35,795 bases of DNA from Collybiopsis luxurians FD-317 M1 (taxonomy: Eukaryota > Basidiomycota > Agaricomycetes > Agaricales > Omphalotaceae), in NCBI GenBank assembly GCA_000827265.1, contig KN834826.1:232988-268782 (forward strand), written 5' to 3'. Of the stretch, positions 9,186 to 18,919 are shown in pieces (the stretch's first letter is position 1; each line of letters begins with the position of its first letter). The position numbers and the translations under genes were made by a program. Under the pieces are notes generated by a model. That model was not told the DNA's origin. It worked only from the letters and a program-made list of their open reading frames with translations, and did not search any database.

Positions 9186-11854
9186 TAACTTCTGTACCCT
9201 TCTACGCTCTTTTTCTTCAGGTGTCAATGGATTAGTGAAGGCTGTTCACCCTTGTACAGGTTTTCTAGGGTTGGGTGTTGGATTCTGTCCCTGTTGATAG
9301 TTTTTGTTGTATGGTCTGAGGGCTGGATTGTTTAGTTCCCCTCCCTTTTCCCCTGTTCCCCAGTTGGGATTATTATCTACCATCTCATTGTTGTATGATG
9401 GTGCTATTCCTGCCTCAACAAAAGCCTCTCTGGCCCCATCCAACTCTATTAATCTGTTTGTCAAACCTTCCAAAGTATCTAGGATTCTTCCTACCAGAGT
9501 AAGTTGACTGCATAAGTCTCAGTGTATTTGTTTAATCATCCTCCACCATAGTGCCTCTTCATTGTATTTAGTTTTACTTGCTATGTCTTGGAATCATACA
9601 AGGAAATCAGCAAATACTTCACCACTTTGTTGTATTACAGTTTCAAGAGAGGCTTGAACATGAAGTTGCTCATCATGTAGGCCAAAGAGTGTTCCAAACC
9701 TTTGGAGGAAAGAGCTCCATTCATGTATTGCAGGTACATACTCATAATTTTGGATTTCCCTTTCTGACAGATTCTGATAGTATCTTCCTGCTGCACCTGT
9801 GAGCCAAGAAGCAGCATAAGTTACCTTGGCATTATCTGTTCTGTTCTATATATTGTTGACTTAGCTGTAAACATCCAATAACAGTCTGAAATAAAGTCTG
9901 CCATGCCTTCCTGTAACTCCCATCAAATGGATCTGGTTTTCATATTTCTAGTTTTGACTCACATGCTATGACATCTTTTTCCTCTTGATTGTTATTTCCA
10001 TTGTGGTTCAATTCTCCCATAGGTCCCTGTGGTCCTGGGGGTCCAGGAGGTCCTGGTGGCCCTGGTGGTCCCTCTGGCCCATGAGGCCCTTGTAGTCCTT
10101 GTGGTCCTGGCAGTCCCTGTGTCCCCTGAGATCCTGTATGAGTTCCAGTTGCTAGCATGTGGGGGGGGGGGGAAGAGATTTAATTCTCCCTCCTTCATTT
10201 CTCCAACTGTCCACCTCTCTCCAATTTCTCCATCCTAAATTGTTTAATCTTCCATGTGGCATCTCATGTGGATAATTAGTACCCACATCAGTTGATACTG
10301 CTGGTCTTGGGTTAGTTCTTGGTTTGAATATAGCGGGGAGGGTTTGATGATTATGTGAATTGTTTTTTGCCAGTAAATCAGCAAGCTGTGTCATATCCAA
10401 TAGCCTTGGTTGGGGGCCTGGTTGATGAATGGAAGGCATAGGGGATTTTTTCTTTTCCCCTTCACCCTCATTGTGTTCCACTATTTCCTGTAGATTATTA
10501 GATGTAATTGAAGAAGTTTTAAACTTACCGGTTACTCAGGGGCAGAGTATAGGGTCTTGGGCTATTTATACAGGAACCTAAACTTTGAGGCTTTACTGGT
10601 GCTACTAGCTCTTCCATGCTCATATCTTTGATGGCCTTTGCTTGTTTATGCCCCTCTTTGCTTTTAGACTCAATTTCCAATTTGTTTGAAACCAAGATAT
10701 TAGTGAACAACATTGCAGACAGGCTTTCAGGCCTTCTCCTCTTATTTTTTACCTTCTTGATTCATTCAGCTGTCATCTTTCACCAATCCTGGTAATCTCT
10801 ATCTGGATAGACTTGCTGTATGATCAGGCTGTTTACCAATCTTCTTAGCCCATCAAATTCATGCAGTAGGTCAGGGTCTTGTTCAAAGAGCACTTGAATA
10901 TCAGTAGGCATCTCCATCCCCGTCAATTGATCTAATCCTCATATTAATTGTACCCAATCACCCTCAGATATTCCTATGTCATCTACTATTCCCAGCCCCT
11001 CCATTAACCTCCTTGATTGTTCATACACATTTTGTATGAATGATGCTCATCAGTGTCATATCCTTGGGTTGGAGGCAGCAGCATATTGACCAGTCTCCTT
11101 CTTATCGCTTCCAACAAGTTGAAGGTCTGGTTGTTAAAATATCCTCCATGAGTCTACAGTGAGTACTCATGTTGCATTGGTAATTTGGTTGTGTAGGAAG
11201 TTGATGAGTTTCTCTTAGCCCAACTTCCTGGACTCCCATTGGGGTCACATCTCTTGGAGGCTCTCTATGCATTTCTCTCAGTTCTATTGGTTCAATCTGT
11301 CTTGTTCCTGACAATGTTATCCCCTGTAGTTCATAGCGGGGTTCTATCATGGGATTTTCAATTTGCAATCTTGACCCTTGCTCCTCCTCCTGCATTTTCC
11401 TATCCCAACTCCTTCATTTCTACAGAGGGGATCATTCAATCCATGGATTCAATGGGAGGGGTGTCTCCAGTTGTGTCATTTGATTGGCTTCATCCAAACC
11501 CTCAAAGTCTGTTGAGGTTGGTCCCAATGGGTTCTTAGGTTGGCTTTGCTTTGGGTTCAATATGCTGGTGCTCCTATTCCTTTATAGAGGTTTGACCATT
11601 CTCAATGGGCTTGTCACTTGCCATTCATGGTTGTACAAAATTTGGTTGGAATGTTCGATACCCCTGGTGCTGGAGCTTCAATGTCAGTTCATGCTATTTA
11701 GTTCAGGTGTGGGTAATATGTAAGGATTCAGTGAGTACCACCAACCACTAGGGGTGCAGATGTAGAAAGCAGTGGGGGTACTGGGTTGGTCTCCCTCATT
11801 ATTAGTTTGGAAATCTGTTTCAGTTTCATTTCAAATTTCTGGGCTTGTAGCCAT
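9186..11854 (-). pseudogene. Gag polyprotein of the gypsy element (decayed), with collagen-like tract
   Basis: Structural protein of the intracellular particle. The ATG is taken at 11854, 26 nt after the LTR edge. Coding on the minus strand continues in several frames to the zinc knuckle. Recognisable parts: an acidic N-terminal region; a stretch near 10980-10740 (MPTDIQVLFEQDPDLL); a 13-triplet Gly-X-Y tract (10015-10134); the Gag hallmark KPDPFDG near 9935; a capsid helix region to 9600; and a Pro/Asn-rich linker at 9246-9473. A C12 run at 10161-10172 coincides with a frame change just before the collagen-like tract. Several TGA/TAG codons replace Trp, Arg or Gln. Gag this long (about 890 residues) is plausible for fungal chromoviruses. 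Confidence 0.8.
10015..10134 (-). repeat. Collagen-like (Gly-X-Y)13 tract in Gag
   Basis: Thirteen consecutive Gly-X-Y triplets, including four GPP in a row, are encoded on the minus strand in one frame with no interruption. It sits between the N-terminal region and the KPDPFDG capsid domain. Such tracts can trimerise or act as flexible spacers; which applies here is unknown. Confidence 0.9.
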
Positions 11855-11868
11855 TGTCTAGATAATGA

Positions 11869-11880
11869 GCTCAGATATTA
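11869..11880 (-). promoter_or_regulatory. Primer-binding-site-like sequence
   Basis: Next to the 5' LTR the minus strand reads TAATATCTGAGC, which matches the common initiator tRNA-Met primer site TGGTATCAGAGC at 9 of 12 positions. Two mismatches are GG to AA. A decayed tRNA-Met PBS is the best reading. Confidence 0.5.
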
Positions 11881-12566
11881 TGTTATGACCTTGTCCTGAA
11901 TTTATACAGTTAATGGTATTCAGTGAATGGTAATTCAACTAACTAGTTCCTATGTTGTTTTGTGTAGACAATGATGTAGCGACAAGCTTAAATGTGAGTG
12001 ATAGTTAGCAAAAGGTTGTAGTTGTATTCAATAGTTAATACAATTACAATGAAAATGACAGTGTCTACAATGTAATAACTATGATAGACACTGTTATAGA
12101 TGGTAGTTAGAGTTGTAGATAGGTTGTGGAGGTCGTTGACAATGACTTTGAGAGCAAAAAAAGAAGAAAAGAGAAAGGATAAACCCAGACAAGTAGTTAT
12201 GACAAAATATCTGAGCTGGGGTTCTATAGGAATCTCAACGGTTTATATACTGTTTTACATTGTAAACACTAATCAACAATTATAAGCCACTGGCATCAGG
12301 GATGTATAAATGCTGATGTGGCTGTGGAAACTTGCATACTGAGTGAGCGGTCCGGCCAGTTAGTTTTCAATAAGGATGTACACTTGAATTGATTGATGCA
12401 TCCTTTTGACATTTATGCCTGCGAATGCCATGTCTGAGGCTTTAGTTTATGTATTTGTTGTTGATAGAATGTGTGAACATGTTAGCTAGAAGTTGAATTA
12501 GTAGGAAACAATAAAAGAATAAGTGAAATGACAGAATTGGAAGGTAATTTGGGACAGGTCCTAACA
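11881..12566 (-). repeat. 5' LTR of the gypsy element
   Basis: TGTTATGACC at the plus-strand start and GGTCCTAACA at the end, full-length match to 2567-3251. By my manual reading the two LTRs differ at about nine CA/TG doublets at the same position and about five CG against CA/TG sites, and at few others. This LTR holds the promoter for gag-pol on the minus strand. Confidence 0.95.
12243..12249 (-). promoter_or_regulatory. LTR TATA box (TATATAA)
   Basis: On the minus strand CAGTATATAAACC lies mid-LTR, about 360 bp before gag. It is preserved in both LTRs and is the most likely core promoter of the element. Confidence 0.6.
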
Positions 12567-12571
12567 AAGGG
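12567..12571. repeat. Target site duplication aaggg (right copy)
   Basis: Matches 2562-2566 exactly and marks the outer edge of the retrotransposon. Confidence 0.95.
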
Positions 12572-13170
12572 TTAGTGAAGAGCTCCTGGACCCAGGCAAT
12601 TTCTTGCAGAGCAAACAATGGGCAATTCTTGGCCCCATACCAAAAATGCAAGATATAAGTCTAGAATAGAAAGAACAGGCAGTTAGTAGAGAAAAGTTCA
12701 AGTGGCATGCACTGACCTACTAAAGTGGGGCATACCTCCCCAAGGGCCACTCGCAGACATTGGGCTTGCTCATTGAAAGTGTCTTGGCATTTCTGTATGC
12801 CTCTTGGAAGGTGGACCAAATGACCTGGATGGTGCTGTACAAGTTGATGGCTGAAGTATAGGTGTAGTCAAGAGGATGAATCTTGGTTGATAAAAAGTGG
12901 CAAGAGAGTCTGGATAGAAGGATTGTGGCAATGCAGTGATGCAACGGAGTTCCTGATTGAGAGCTGGGAAGTTGAAAAGTCGGAGGTAGTCTTTGTTGCA
13001 GAATTTGGAATTGAAAAAGGAGTGGTAGGCACCAACAACCTCTCTGGGTAGAAGGTTATAGAGGCCTTCATCCTCTGCATCTTCTTTGCTACTGGGCAGA
13101 AAGGTCTCAAAATCCCAGAGTGGGGAACTGTCAGACAGTTTCACAGTTGATGACTTCAAGGTTGGCATAG
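12572..13170 (-). pseudogene. 5' part of the decayed gene split by the gypsy element
   Basis: Minus-strand coding from an ATG at 13168 (or an exon starting at 13170, since TTATTCCAG directly precedes it) through a roughly 145-codon exon, with a one-base frameshift near 12890 between QPRF and HPLDYTYTSAINLY. A 75-nt intron (12735-12661, GTATGC..CTAG) leads to an exon beginning TYILHFWYGAKNC. Removing the retrotransposon and one TSD copy continues this frame into LDDSRHSHYLEGWAMPQEM at 2566-2503. The family is not recognised. Expression is unlikely after the insertion. Confidence 0.6.
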
Positions 13171-14988
13171 CTGGAATAATAGGGGAAGAAAGAAAGAATG
13201 AGAAGGAAAATTTTTCACCTAAAGGAACATTTATAGAGAATGAGACCCTGCATGGTGGCTTAAAAATGTTATTGGGTCAATTGTGACTGGAAAGAGAACA
13301 AATGTGATAGAAGCAAGATGCTGCCAGTGGGCCAGTATACCCTGGCTGAAAAAGGTATGGAGAAATATATCATATTACCATGCCTATTACAATATATATT
13401 TCTTCTGAAATGCTTGGCCTATCTCTTCCAGGAAATGTATTGAAATATATGATATTTCTTGTCCACAATCTCCCCCAAAATAGGCATGGAAAAATACCAT
13501 AAATCTTGTAAGATAACAGATAAAAATTATGGCCAACAAAGGAAGCATATACTGAGTAATATTACTGTTGTAATAGATAGTATTTTACTATTAATATTAC
13601 CAAAGAAATATATTCCCTTTCTCTTTCAAGAAAGCTTGTAAATATATTACATATATTCTCAGAATATGTTTCATATTTTGGCACCAAAAAAGAGTGGGCA
13701 TTGAATGGGCATTGAATGGTCACTGAACAGTTGACATATATACAACAAATGAGCAATGAGCAGAGAGTGCCTGGGCAATCCAGGTTTAAGGGCATATATA
13801 TAAGCCCTAGACAATCATTTCACACACTGGATCCACACAATATTCCCCCCTTTTTGCGCCTAGTATTTCATCCCAACACACCAGCAATAGACTCACTTAT
13901 GCTTCAGTGTGCACCATTTTGTATCTTCAGTGCCCCCATGAAACATGATTTCTATCACATATAACTGCATTCTTGAATGTGATCCCTCAGCATTGTTTAC
14001 TCTGAATGAATCAAGGCCAAGCCAAGTTGTCAATTTAGGATATGGGAGTTTCTGTCACTGTACCAGTCCCAGGTCAAACTCAAATGACTCACTGTAGTGA
14101 CAAGAAACTGTGTAGAACAAAGACAAAGAGCCACTGGACATTGCATTGGTCATGCATGACAGCACTAGATCCTCCAATAATGATATGGAAATGTTTACTG
14201 CAGCATGATTCCCTTCTTAAGCTCAATAATTTCTCTCTGTTGAGCAGAATTTGCACAAAACAAAGAAAACTATATACATGACCTGTCAAGCACTATAGGC
14301 AGTGTTGCATCCTCCAATAGGGTAGAATATTCATCAAACCATAATCATTTTGCACTACTGACCTCATTATTTGACAGAACAATAATGATATCAATATGGG
14401 CCAGTTCAAGTCTGAACAATGAGAGATCAAATGCGGTCATAGCAAGGATGAACCCAATTCTGAAGTTTGTTTCTGACTTCCTATATATGGGCTCTTACTC
14501 AAACAAATCATTATAGTCTCCTCTGATCAAAATCCTTGTTGTAATGGATGACCCTGCATGGAAAGCTCAACATCAGGAACTACTTCAGACATACAAGGTC
14601 ATCAAGGATGCACATCAGATGCGGAGGCTGTGACAATAGGAATGCATGGAAAGTAAAAGCTATTAATACTGTGAAGGTACATAGCGAGACACATGTTATT
14701 GTGGGACATATTCTGACACATTAGATATTGCCATTCTCATTGATGGGAGGCAAATGTAGTAAGGATTAAGTAATTCAGTGCAGTGGCAGCACGAGGGTCA
14801 TATAGATTAGGATTAGTGTTGAGAATGTCAGATTGTATAGTTTTGATAATCTTCTTCTCAAAACCTCTCTATACATATCTTTGAGTTTCTCTTGCTGCCA
14901 ATACAACTAATGTGACTCATGTGGCATTGTCCTGTTAAAGAGTAAAGTTCCACAAGAATGAGGGGCCCAGATGTTCATATTGGATCTG
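13171..14988. other. AT-rich non-coding region with a possible LTR fragment
   Basis: No coherent coding on either strand. At about 13793-13803 a TATATATAA-like box is followed 45 bp later by a C6T5 tract near 13845-13856. On the minus strand that tract is AAAAAGGGGGG, like a polypurine tract beside an LTR ending in CACACA. I cannot find a matching LTR or TSD, so this remains a guess. Repeats of cattgaatgg occur at 13699-13720. Confidence 0.35.
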
Positions 14989-15790
14989 TCAAAGCTGATC
15001 ATAGAAAACAGCCAGACTTGGATCCACATCAAGTTCTGAATCTGCTTCAAGAACCTCCTCCTCCTCCTCCTCTCCTGCCCTCACCCTTGCATTTGCCTTT
15101 ACCCACATCCACATCCTTGTCCTCACCTCTGTCCTCTCTGCCTCCACCTCTGCAGTGCTGTTTATGAGTAATGAAGCAGTTTTGAGTTCTGGTGAAGGTG
15201 ACAGAGCATAGATCAAGTCAGGACAGACTGTCAGACCCTCACTTTGCATGGAGATTTCAGGGAGAGGAGAGGGTGCAGGCAATTGAATGCCATGGTTCCC
15301 CCAATCCATCAGAGCAGGTATATTGTGCTTTGATATTGTCAAACAAACTGGGGTTCAAAAAGCCATGCACATCCTTGCTCATATACAATGTACCTGCAGC
15401 AGGAAGAAGGAGGTCAGCAGATGCATAGTTGTGGAGCTCATCTGTTAGATGTTTGTCAAATACTCTATTGTCTTCATCTCCAAAATCTAGCTTGTCAGGC
15501 AGTACATATTCCTCCTCCTCGTTGTTGTTGTCAGTTGCCTCAGCAGAAATAAACAGATTTGACCCCTTGGTTCTGTGTTTCAGAGTCTGTTTGAAAATGG
15601 TTTCCTGGATAACAAAGATCTGAGTGGAAAATTGTTGAATTCATCCCTGCTTGACTTTGAGCTTGAGGTCATGGAGGATGATATTATGAATTGATCTGAG
15701 GGGAAATCAGGCCAGCACAATGTCCAGATGGAAAATATATGGAGGGGGAACATGCTGGAATTGACTGACATGGTCTCTCCCAGTATTTTT
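14989..15790 (-). pseudogene. Decayed coding remnant of unknown family
   Basis: On the minus strand from about 15790 one frame is readable for some 150 codons with only two stops (TGA near 15715 and 15650). It passes through IFVIQETIFKQTLKHRTKG and a Glu-rich stretch EEEEYVLPDKLDFGDEDNR. After a shift near 15325 it continues in the frame of 14989-15342, which ends in a Glu-rich run and DVDPSLAVFYDQL. The composition is protein-like rather than random, but I recognise no domain. A transposase or a host gene relic are both possible. Confidence 0.4.
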
Positions 15791-15969
15791 CTTCTTTTTT
15801 TTATCTCATTCTATGCTCACTTTATGTCCTTCAGACATTTTCAATGTTATCAAAATCTAGTCATCATTGTATTTATTGACTCCCACCCTCTATCCATCAC
15901 ACTGCCTGACTTACTGATGAGCAGCACTACACTGATGATGGACTTGGAAGAGTGAAGGAAAGCTTTTGA

Positions 15970-16180
15970 GATAGAGAGGAGGAGGAGGAGGAGGGAGAGG
16001 GAGAGAAGGAAGGAGAGGGAGAGGAGGAAAAAGAGGGAGGGGAAGGGAAAGAGGGAGGGGAGGAGGAGAGGGAGGAGGAAGAGAAGAAAGTTAAGGTGGT
16101 GGTGGTGGGAAGGGAGAGAGCAGAGGGAGGAGACAGAGCAGAGGGAGAGGGAGAAAAAGCAGGAGTAAGTGAGGAGGAAT
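15970..16180. repeat. GA-rich low-complexity tract
   Basis: Almost pure A/G on the plus strand (ggagaggga-type units) for about 210 bp. It may form triplex or other unusual DNA. No coding is claimed. Confidence 0.9.
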
Positions 16181-16289
16181 AATTAATTTAGGCTGCTGTA
16201 TTATATAGTGGATAATATATATATATTGCTATCTCTTCTATGATTTATTTGTAATTGAGAAAATATGATTACTGAAATATACATTTAAA

Positions 16290-16582
16290 ACTATAAAGAG
16301 AGAAGTTCAAATTTACCCCAGAGATACTTAAGATTGCTTAGAGATATCTCAGAGAGCCCCAGGGACTCCCAGGAATTCTCAGGATCCTTCAGGGAGCCTC
16401 TGAGATCTGCTCAGTGTAACTCAGAAATTCTCAGGATATCTCAGCTTGCATAGGATTAGGGGGCATCCCTTGGACTTCTGAGAGAACTTGTGCTCCCAAG
16501 GGTGACCAGGTGCCCCAGACTGACTGAGGCATTTTGGGTGTAATTCATTGTAGCCTAGGCTGTGAGCCTCTTTTCCAGATGA
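16290..16582 (+). mobile_element. Terminal module of the CAGG-rich TIR element (single end)
   Basis: An AT-rich lead-in is followed by repeated cccagg/ctcagg units and the family signature aggattagggggcatccctt, then an end-like string gcctaggctgtgagcctcttttccagatg. It matches the ends at 18440-18919, 27383-27619 and, inverted, 23087-23290. Only one end is seen. The other may be deleted or hidden by the GA-rich tract. It abuts the gypsy remnant that resumes at about 16583. Confidence 0.55.
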
Positions 16583-16980
16583 TCCCTGCCAACAGGTACC
16601 AGCTACCTCCTCAGCACTGTTCACCCTTTTCCCAAATGAACCAGCCCAGGTTGCTGCCTCAGTCTCCCCCTCTGCCATATCTGCTACTGCAACCCCTAAC
16701 CTCTCAGTCCAGATTGCTTAGCTACAGGAGCTCCTAAACCAGGCCAAGGCCATGGCCCCTGAGAATTTTTAATAAGGATGTCCATCTTGGCTGCACTGAG
16801 AGCACCCCCTGAATGGTTCACTATAAATGCTACTTCCTCATATGCCTCACTCCCATCATGTAAAATATCTATGATTTTGGAAATAGACCCTGATGCATCA
16901 CATTTCTGGATTCAAGTGAGGATAAGAGGAAGAAGACATAGTATAGCACCTGCAGCCATGGTGGACTGCAGAGCCACCAC
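16583..16980 (+). pseudogene. Gypsy remnant B, part 1: Gag end and protease start
   Basis: Plus-strand fragments in two frames: an Ala/Pro/Ser-rich Gag tail (QVPATSSALFTLFPNEPAQV, LQELLNQAKAMAPENF) and, after stops, the protease N-terminus ending WIQVRIRGRRHSIAPAAMVD with active site VDCRATT (family form VDCGATT). The frame runs exactly into the MITE at 16981 and resumes after it at 17673 with LFLDNNF. Part of one gypsy copy that continues at 17673-17769 and 18920-20049. Confidence 0.75.
16973..16980. repeat. 8-bp TSD gccaccac (left) of the hAT MITE
   Basis: gccaccac directly precedes the element and recurs at 17665-17672. An 8-bp duplication is the hallmark length for hAT transposons. Confidence 0.92.
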
Positions 16981-17664
16981 TAGCATTGCTGCGGCTTGTA
17001 AATAAGCTGGCTAATAGCTGGAGCCAATCATGGGCTGGAGCTGAGCCAGTCAGCTGGTGGGCACCCACGTATGAGCCAGCTTCCCACAGCTCTAAGCTGA
17101 ATGTTGCAGCTTGGAGCTGGCCCGCAGTCAACTCCTACCAGCTCGACTGTCAAACACCACCCAACTGTGGCCAAATCCAATTCAAATTGTACTTACCATC
17201 TCCAGGCCTACTTCAGAGACCCTTTCCCCATACATTGCAAACATTGAACATTTTTCAACATCGATTCAGCAAAGGCTGGGTTTTGTTTCATGTAACAGCA
17301 TTGTATAGCCTCAGTATAACCTTTGCTGAGAAAATTTCACATCACTATGCTATGCCACATAACCACACCAAACAATGTAACTACATTGGCCCACAGCATC
17401 CAGTAAGAGTTCATTTGAGACTTAGGACCCTGTATGGTTCACTCATGTTTGGTCTGACTGTAGCAGTCAATTATTGTAGAAATATTATATATTGAATTTC
17501 AATGGTTTTTTCTTTTTTGGCTAGCCAGCTTGAAGTTGGCTTGACCCCAGCTCAAGTCAGCTCAAGCATTTTTGAGTCAGCTCATTCCAGCTATTGAGCC
17601 AGCTGAGTGTGAGAGCCATGGCTATGTTAGTTGACTTGTGGCTAGCTGAGCTGCAGCAACACTA
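16981..17664. mobile_element. Non-autonomous hAT-type element (MITE), 684 bp
   Basis: Terminal inverted repeats TAGCATTGCTGCGGCT (left) and TAGTGTTGCTGCAGCT (right, reverse complement) agree at 13 of 16 positions and fit the hAT TIR form YARNG at all but one base. The 8-bp TSD gccaccac is perfect. Subterminal regions (about 16995-17150 and 17515-17655) are dense in AGCT/AGCTGG/GAGCC motifs on both strands, probably transposase-binding sites. No transposase is encoded; open frames inside are incidental. Removing the element and one TSD copy restores the gypsy protease frame (VDCRATT-LFLDNNF). Confidence 0.88.
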
Positions 17665-17672
17665 GCCACCAC
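17665..17672. repeat. 8-bp TSD gccaccac (right) of the hAT MITE
   Basis: Identical to 16973-16980. Confidence 0.92.
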
Positions 17673-17769
17673 TTTATTCTTGGATAACAACTTCATTGAA
17701 TGGCATAACCTAAGGACATCTCCACTATGACAACCTATAAACATCTTCAACATTGATGGGACCCTAAAC
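17673..17769 (+). pseudogene. Gypsy remnant B, part 2: protease middle
   Basis: Plus-strand frame LFLDNNFIEWHNLRTSPL, stop, QPINIFNIDGTLN continues the protease from before the MITE. NIDGTLN is a standard motif in this Agaricomycete gypsy protease type. The frame is cut at about 17769 by the CAGG-rich element. Confidence 0.75.
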
Positions 17770-18919
17770 TGGGCGAAAAAATGCCCTGGGCCCAGGCTTC
17801 CCAAAGATATCTGGAGACAACCCCTAATTCCTAGGGATCCCCAGGGTCCCTGAAAGATCTCAGAGCAATATCAAAGCTCCAAAGGACTCTAGAGGAGATT
17901 TGAGAGATTCCTGGAATCCCTAGGATTGTGGGGGTGTCTCCGGAGACCTCTGATCAGGAAATATTTTAAATGCTACAAATCATATAACAAATATATAGTT
18001 ATGCATTATTCTTATGTAGATACACAACAAGAACATTTATTTGGTGAGGATTAAGCAGAGGTTTTCACTTTTTCATAAATCATGTGATGAGCTCATTGTG
18101 AATTGTCTACAATCAAAAAATTTTCCCATGGTCAAAACATGCACAATTTATTATAACTTATTGTATACATACTATGTACATATGTATAGGCTTTGTACTA
18201 CATAAATATGCTGTACTCAAGTATGTCAAGTTAATACAGAGCTTACATTAGTATAATAAACTGTACTTAATATATGATAACTGACTAGTAAAACTGAAGA
18301 GATAGGTGACAATATACCATTACAGCTATATAATAAAATACAATACTACAGCACATTAAAAGCAATACAAGAGTAGGATATATAGAGTAGAGTAAGTAGA
18401 AGAATAGATGAAAGTATATCTTATTATTTCACATTTATATGTTGAAACCTCAGAACACCTGAAAGATCCCCAGGAATCTTCAGGGCAGCCTCAGGGACTC
18501 TTAGGCTCCACAGGATTTGGGGGGTGTCCTTTAGCATCCTGAGAAGCCTTAAACTACCTGAGGATAACTGTAACCACTATAGGAGTGGTTTGCTTGGGCT
18601 CAGTATTAGAGCTCTCTCAGTAGGCTATACTGAGCTAAGAATTCATGTGGACACTGAACATGACAAGTTATATTATCTTGGTATGTCTCTAGTATGTCTG
18701 TACTAGGGTGAAAAGTAAGTTTAAGGGAGCAGCAAAAATGAATATATGTAACTATATATAGTTGGAGGGCATAAGAAAGAATACACTAAATAAGTAATGA
18801 ATTCTATATACAAAGTCTGTAAGTCCAGATTAAGGAACATCAAAGCAGTAGTGGCACTGCTGCTACAATAATCCATAACAACCCATATGTGCCTAGGCCA
18901 TAGGGCCTTTTTTCTGATG
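17770..18919. mobile_element. Deletion derivative of the CAGG-rich TIR element, about 1.15 kb
   Basis: The left end (gggcgaaaaaatgccctggg) resembles the outer end of the 4.5-kb copy. Next come the cccagggtccctg-type repeats and an AT-rich block. The string at 18080-18125 (atcatgtgatgagctcattg) is the reverse complement of 27205-27250. The 18190-18440 block matches the reverse complement of 23290-23520. A second repeat module lies at 18440-18560 (aggatttggggggtgtcc). The right end at 18875-18919 (cccatatgtgcctaggccat, then ctttttttctgatg-like) matches the inverted left end of the large copy at 23087-23140. It therefore keeps both ends and lacks the core and the 17-bp arrays. It sits in the gypsy B protease. 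No clean TSD is seen. Confidence 0.65.

Larger units (their letters stand above)
2567..12566 (-). mobile_element. Ty3/gypsy chromovirus LTR retrotransposon, 10,000 bp, complete ends, defective
   Basis: Two LTRs of 685 and 686 bp with TG..CA ends flank gag and pol read on the minus strand, so the 5' LTR is at 11881-12566 and the 3' LTR at 2567-3251. Order in element sense: LTR, PBS-like site, gag, protease, RT, RNase H, integrase, chromodomain, then about 2.2 kb with an antisense gene, polypurine tract, LTR. The C-terminal chromodomain and pol order place it among chromoviruses. Stops (several TGG to TGA), frameshifts and an integrase deletion make it non-autonomous. It inserted into an exon of a gene that was already present (692-13170). 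The LTRs differ mainly at former CpG sites. Confidence 0.95.

Noticed and set aside
10015..10134. A host collagen-like gene
   Set aside because: The tract lies between Gag regions and in front of KPDPFDG within the LTR boundaries, so it belongs to Gag.
10029..10238. Val/Leu-rich open frame on the plus strand
   Set aside because: It is the antisense shadow of the Gly-X-Y tract of Gag.
2567..12566. Classical repeat-induced point mutation (CpA-targeted) as the cause of decay
   Set aside because: LTR differences are paired CA/TG at the same dinucleotide or CG against CA/TG, which points to CpG, not to CpA preference.
13793..13857. Solo LTR with TATA box and polypurine tract
   Set aside because: No LTR partner, no terminal TG..CA pair and no TSD could be found; kept only as a remark in the region entry.
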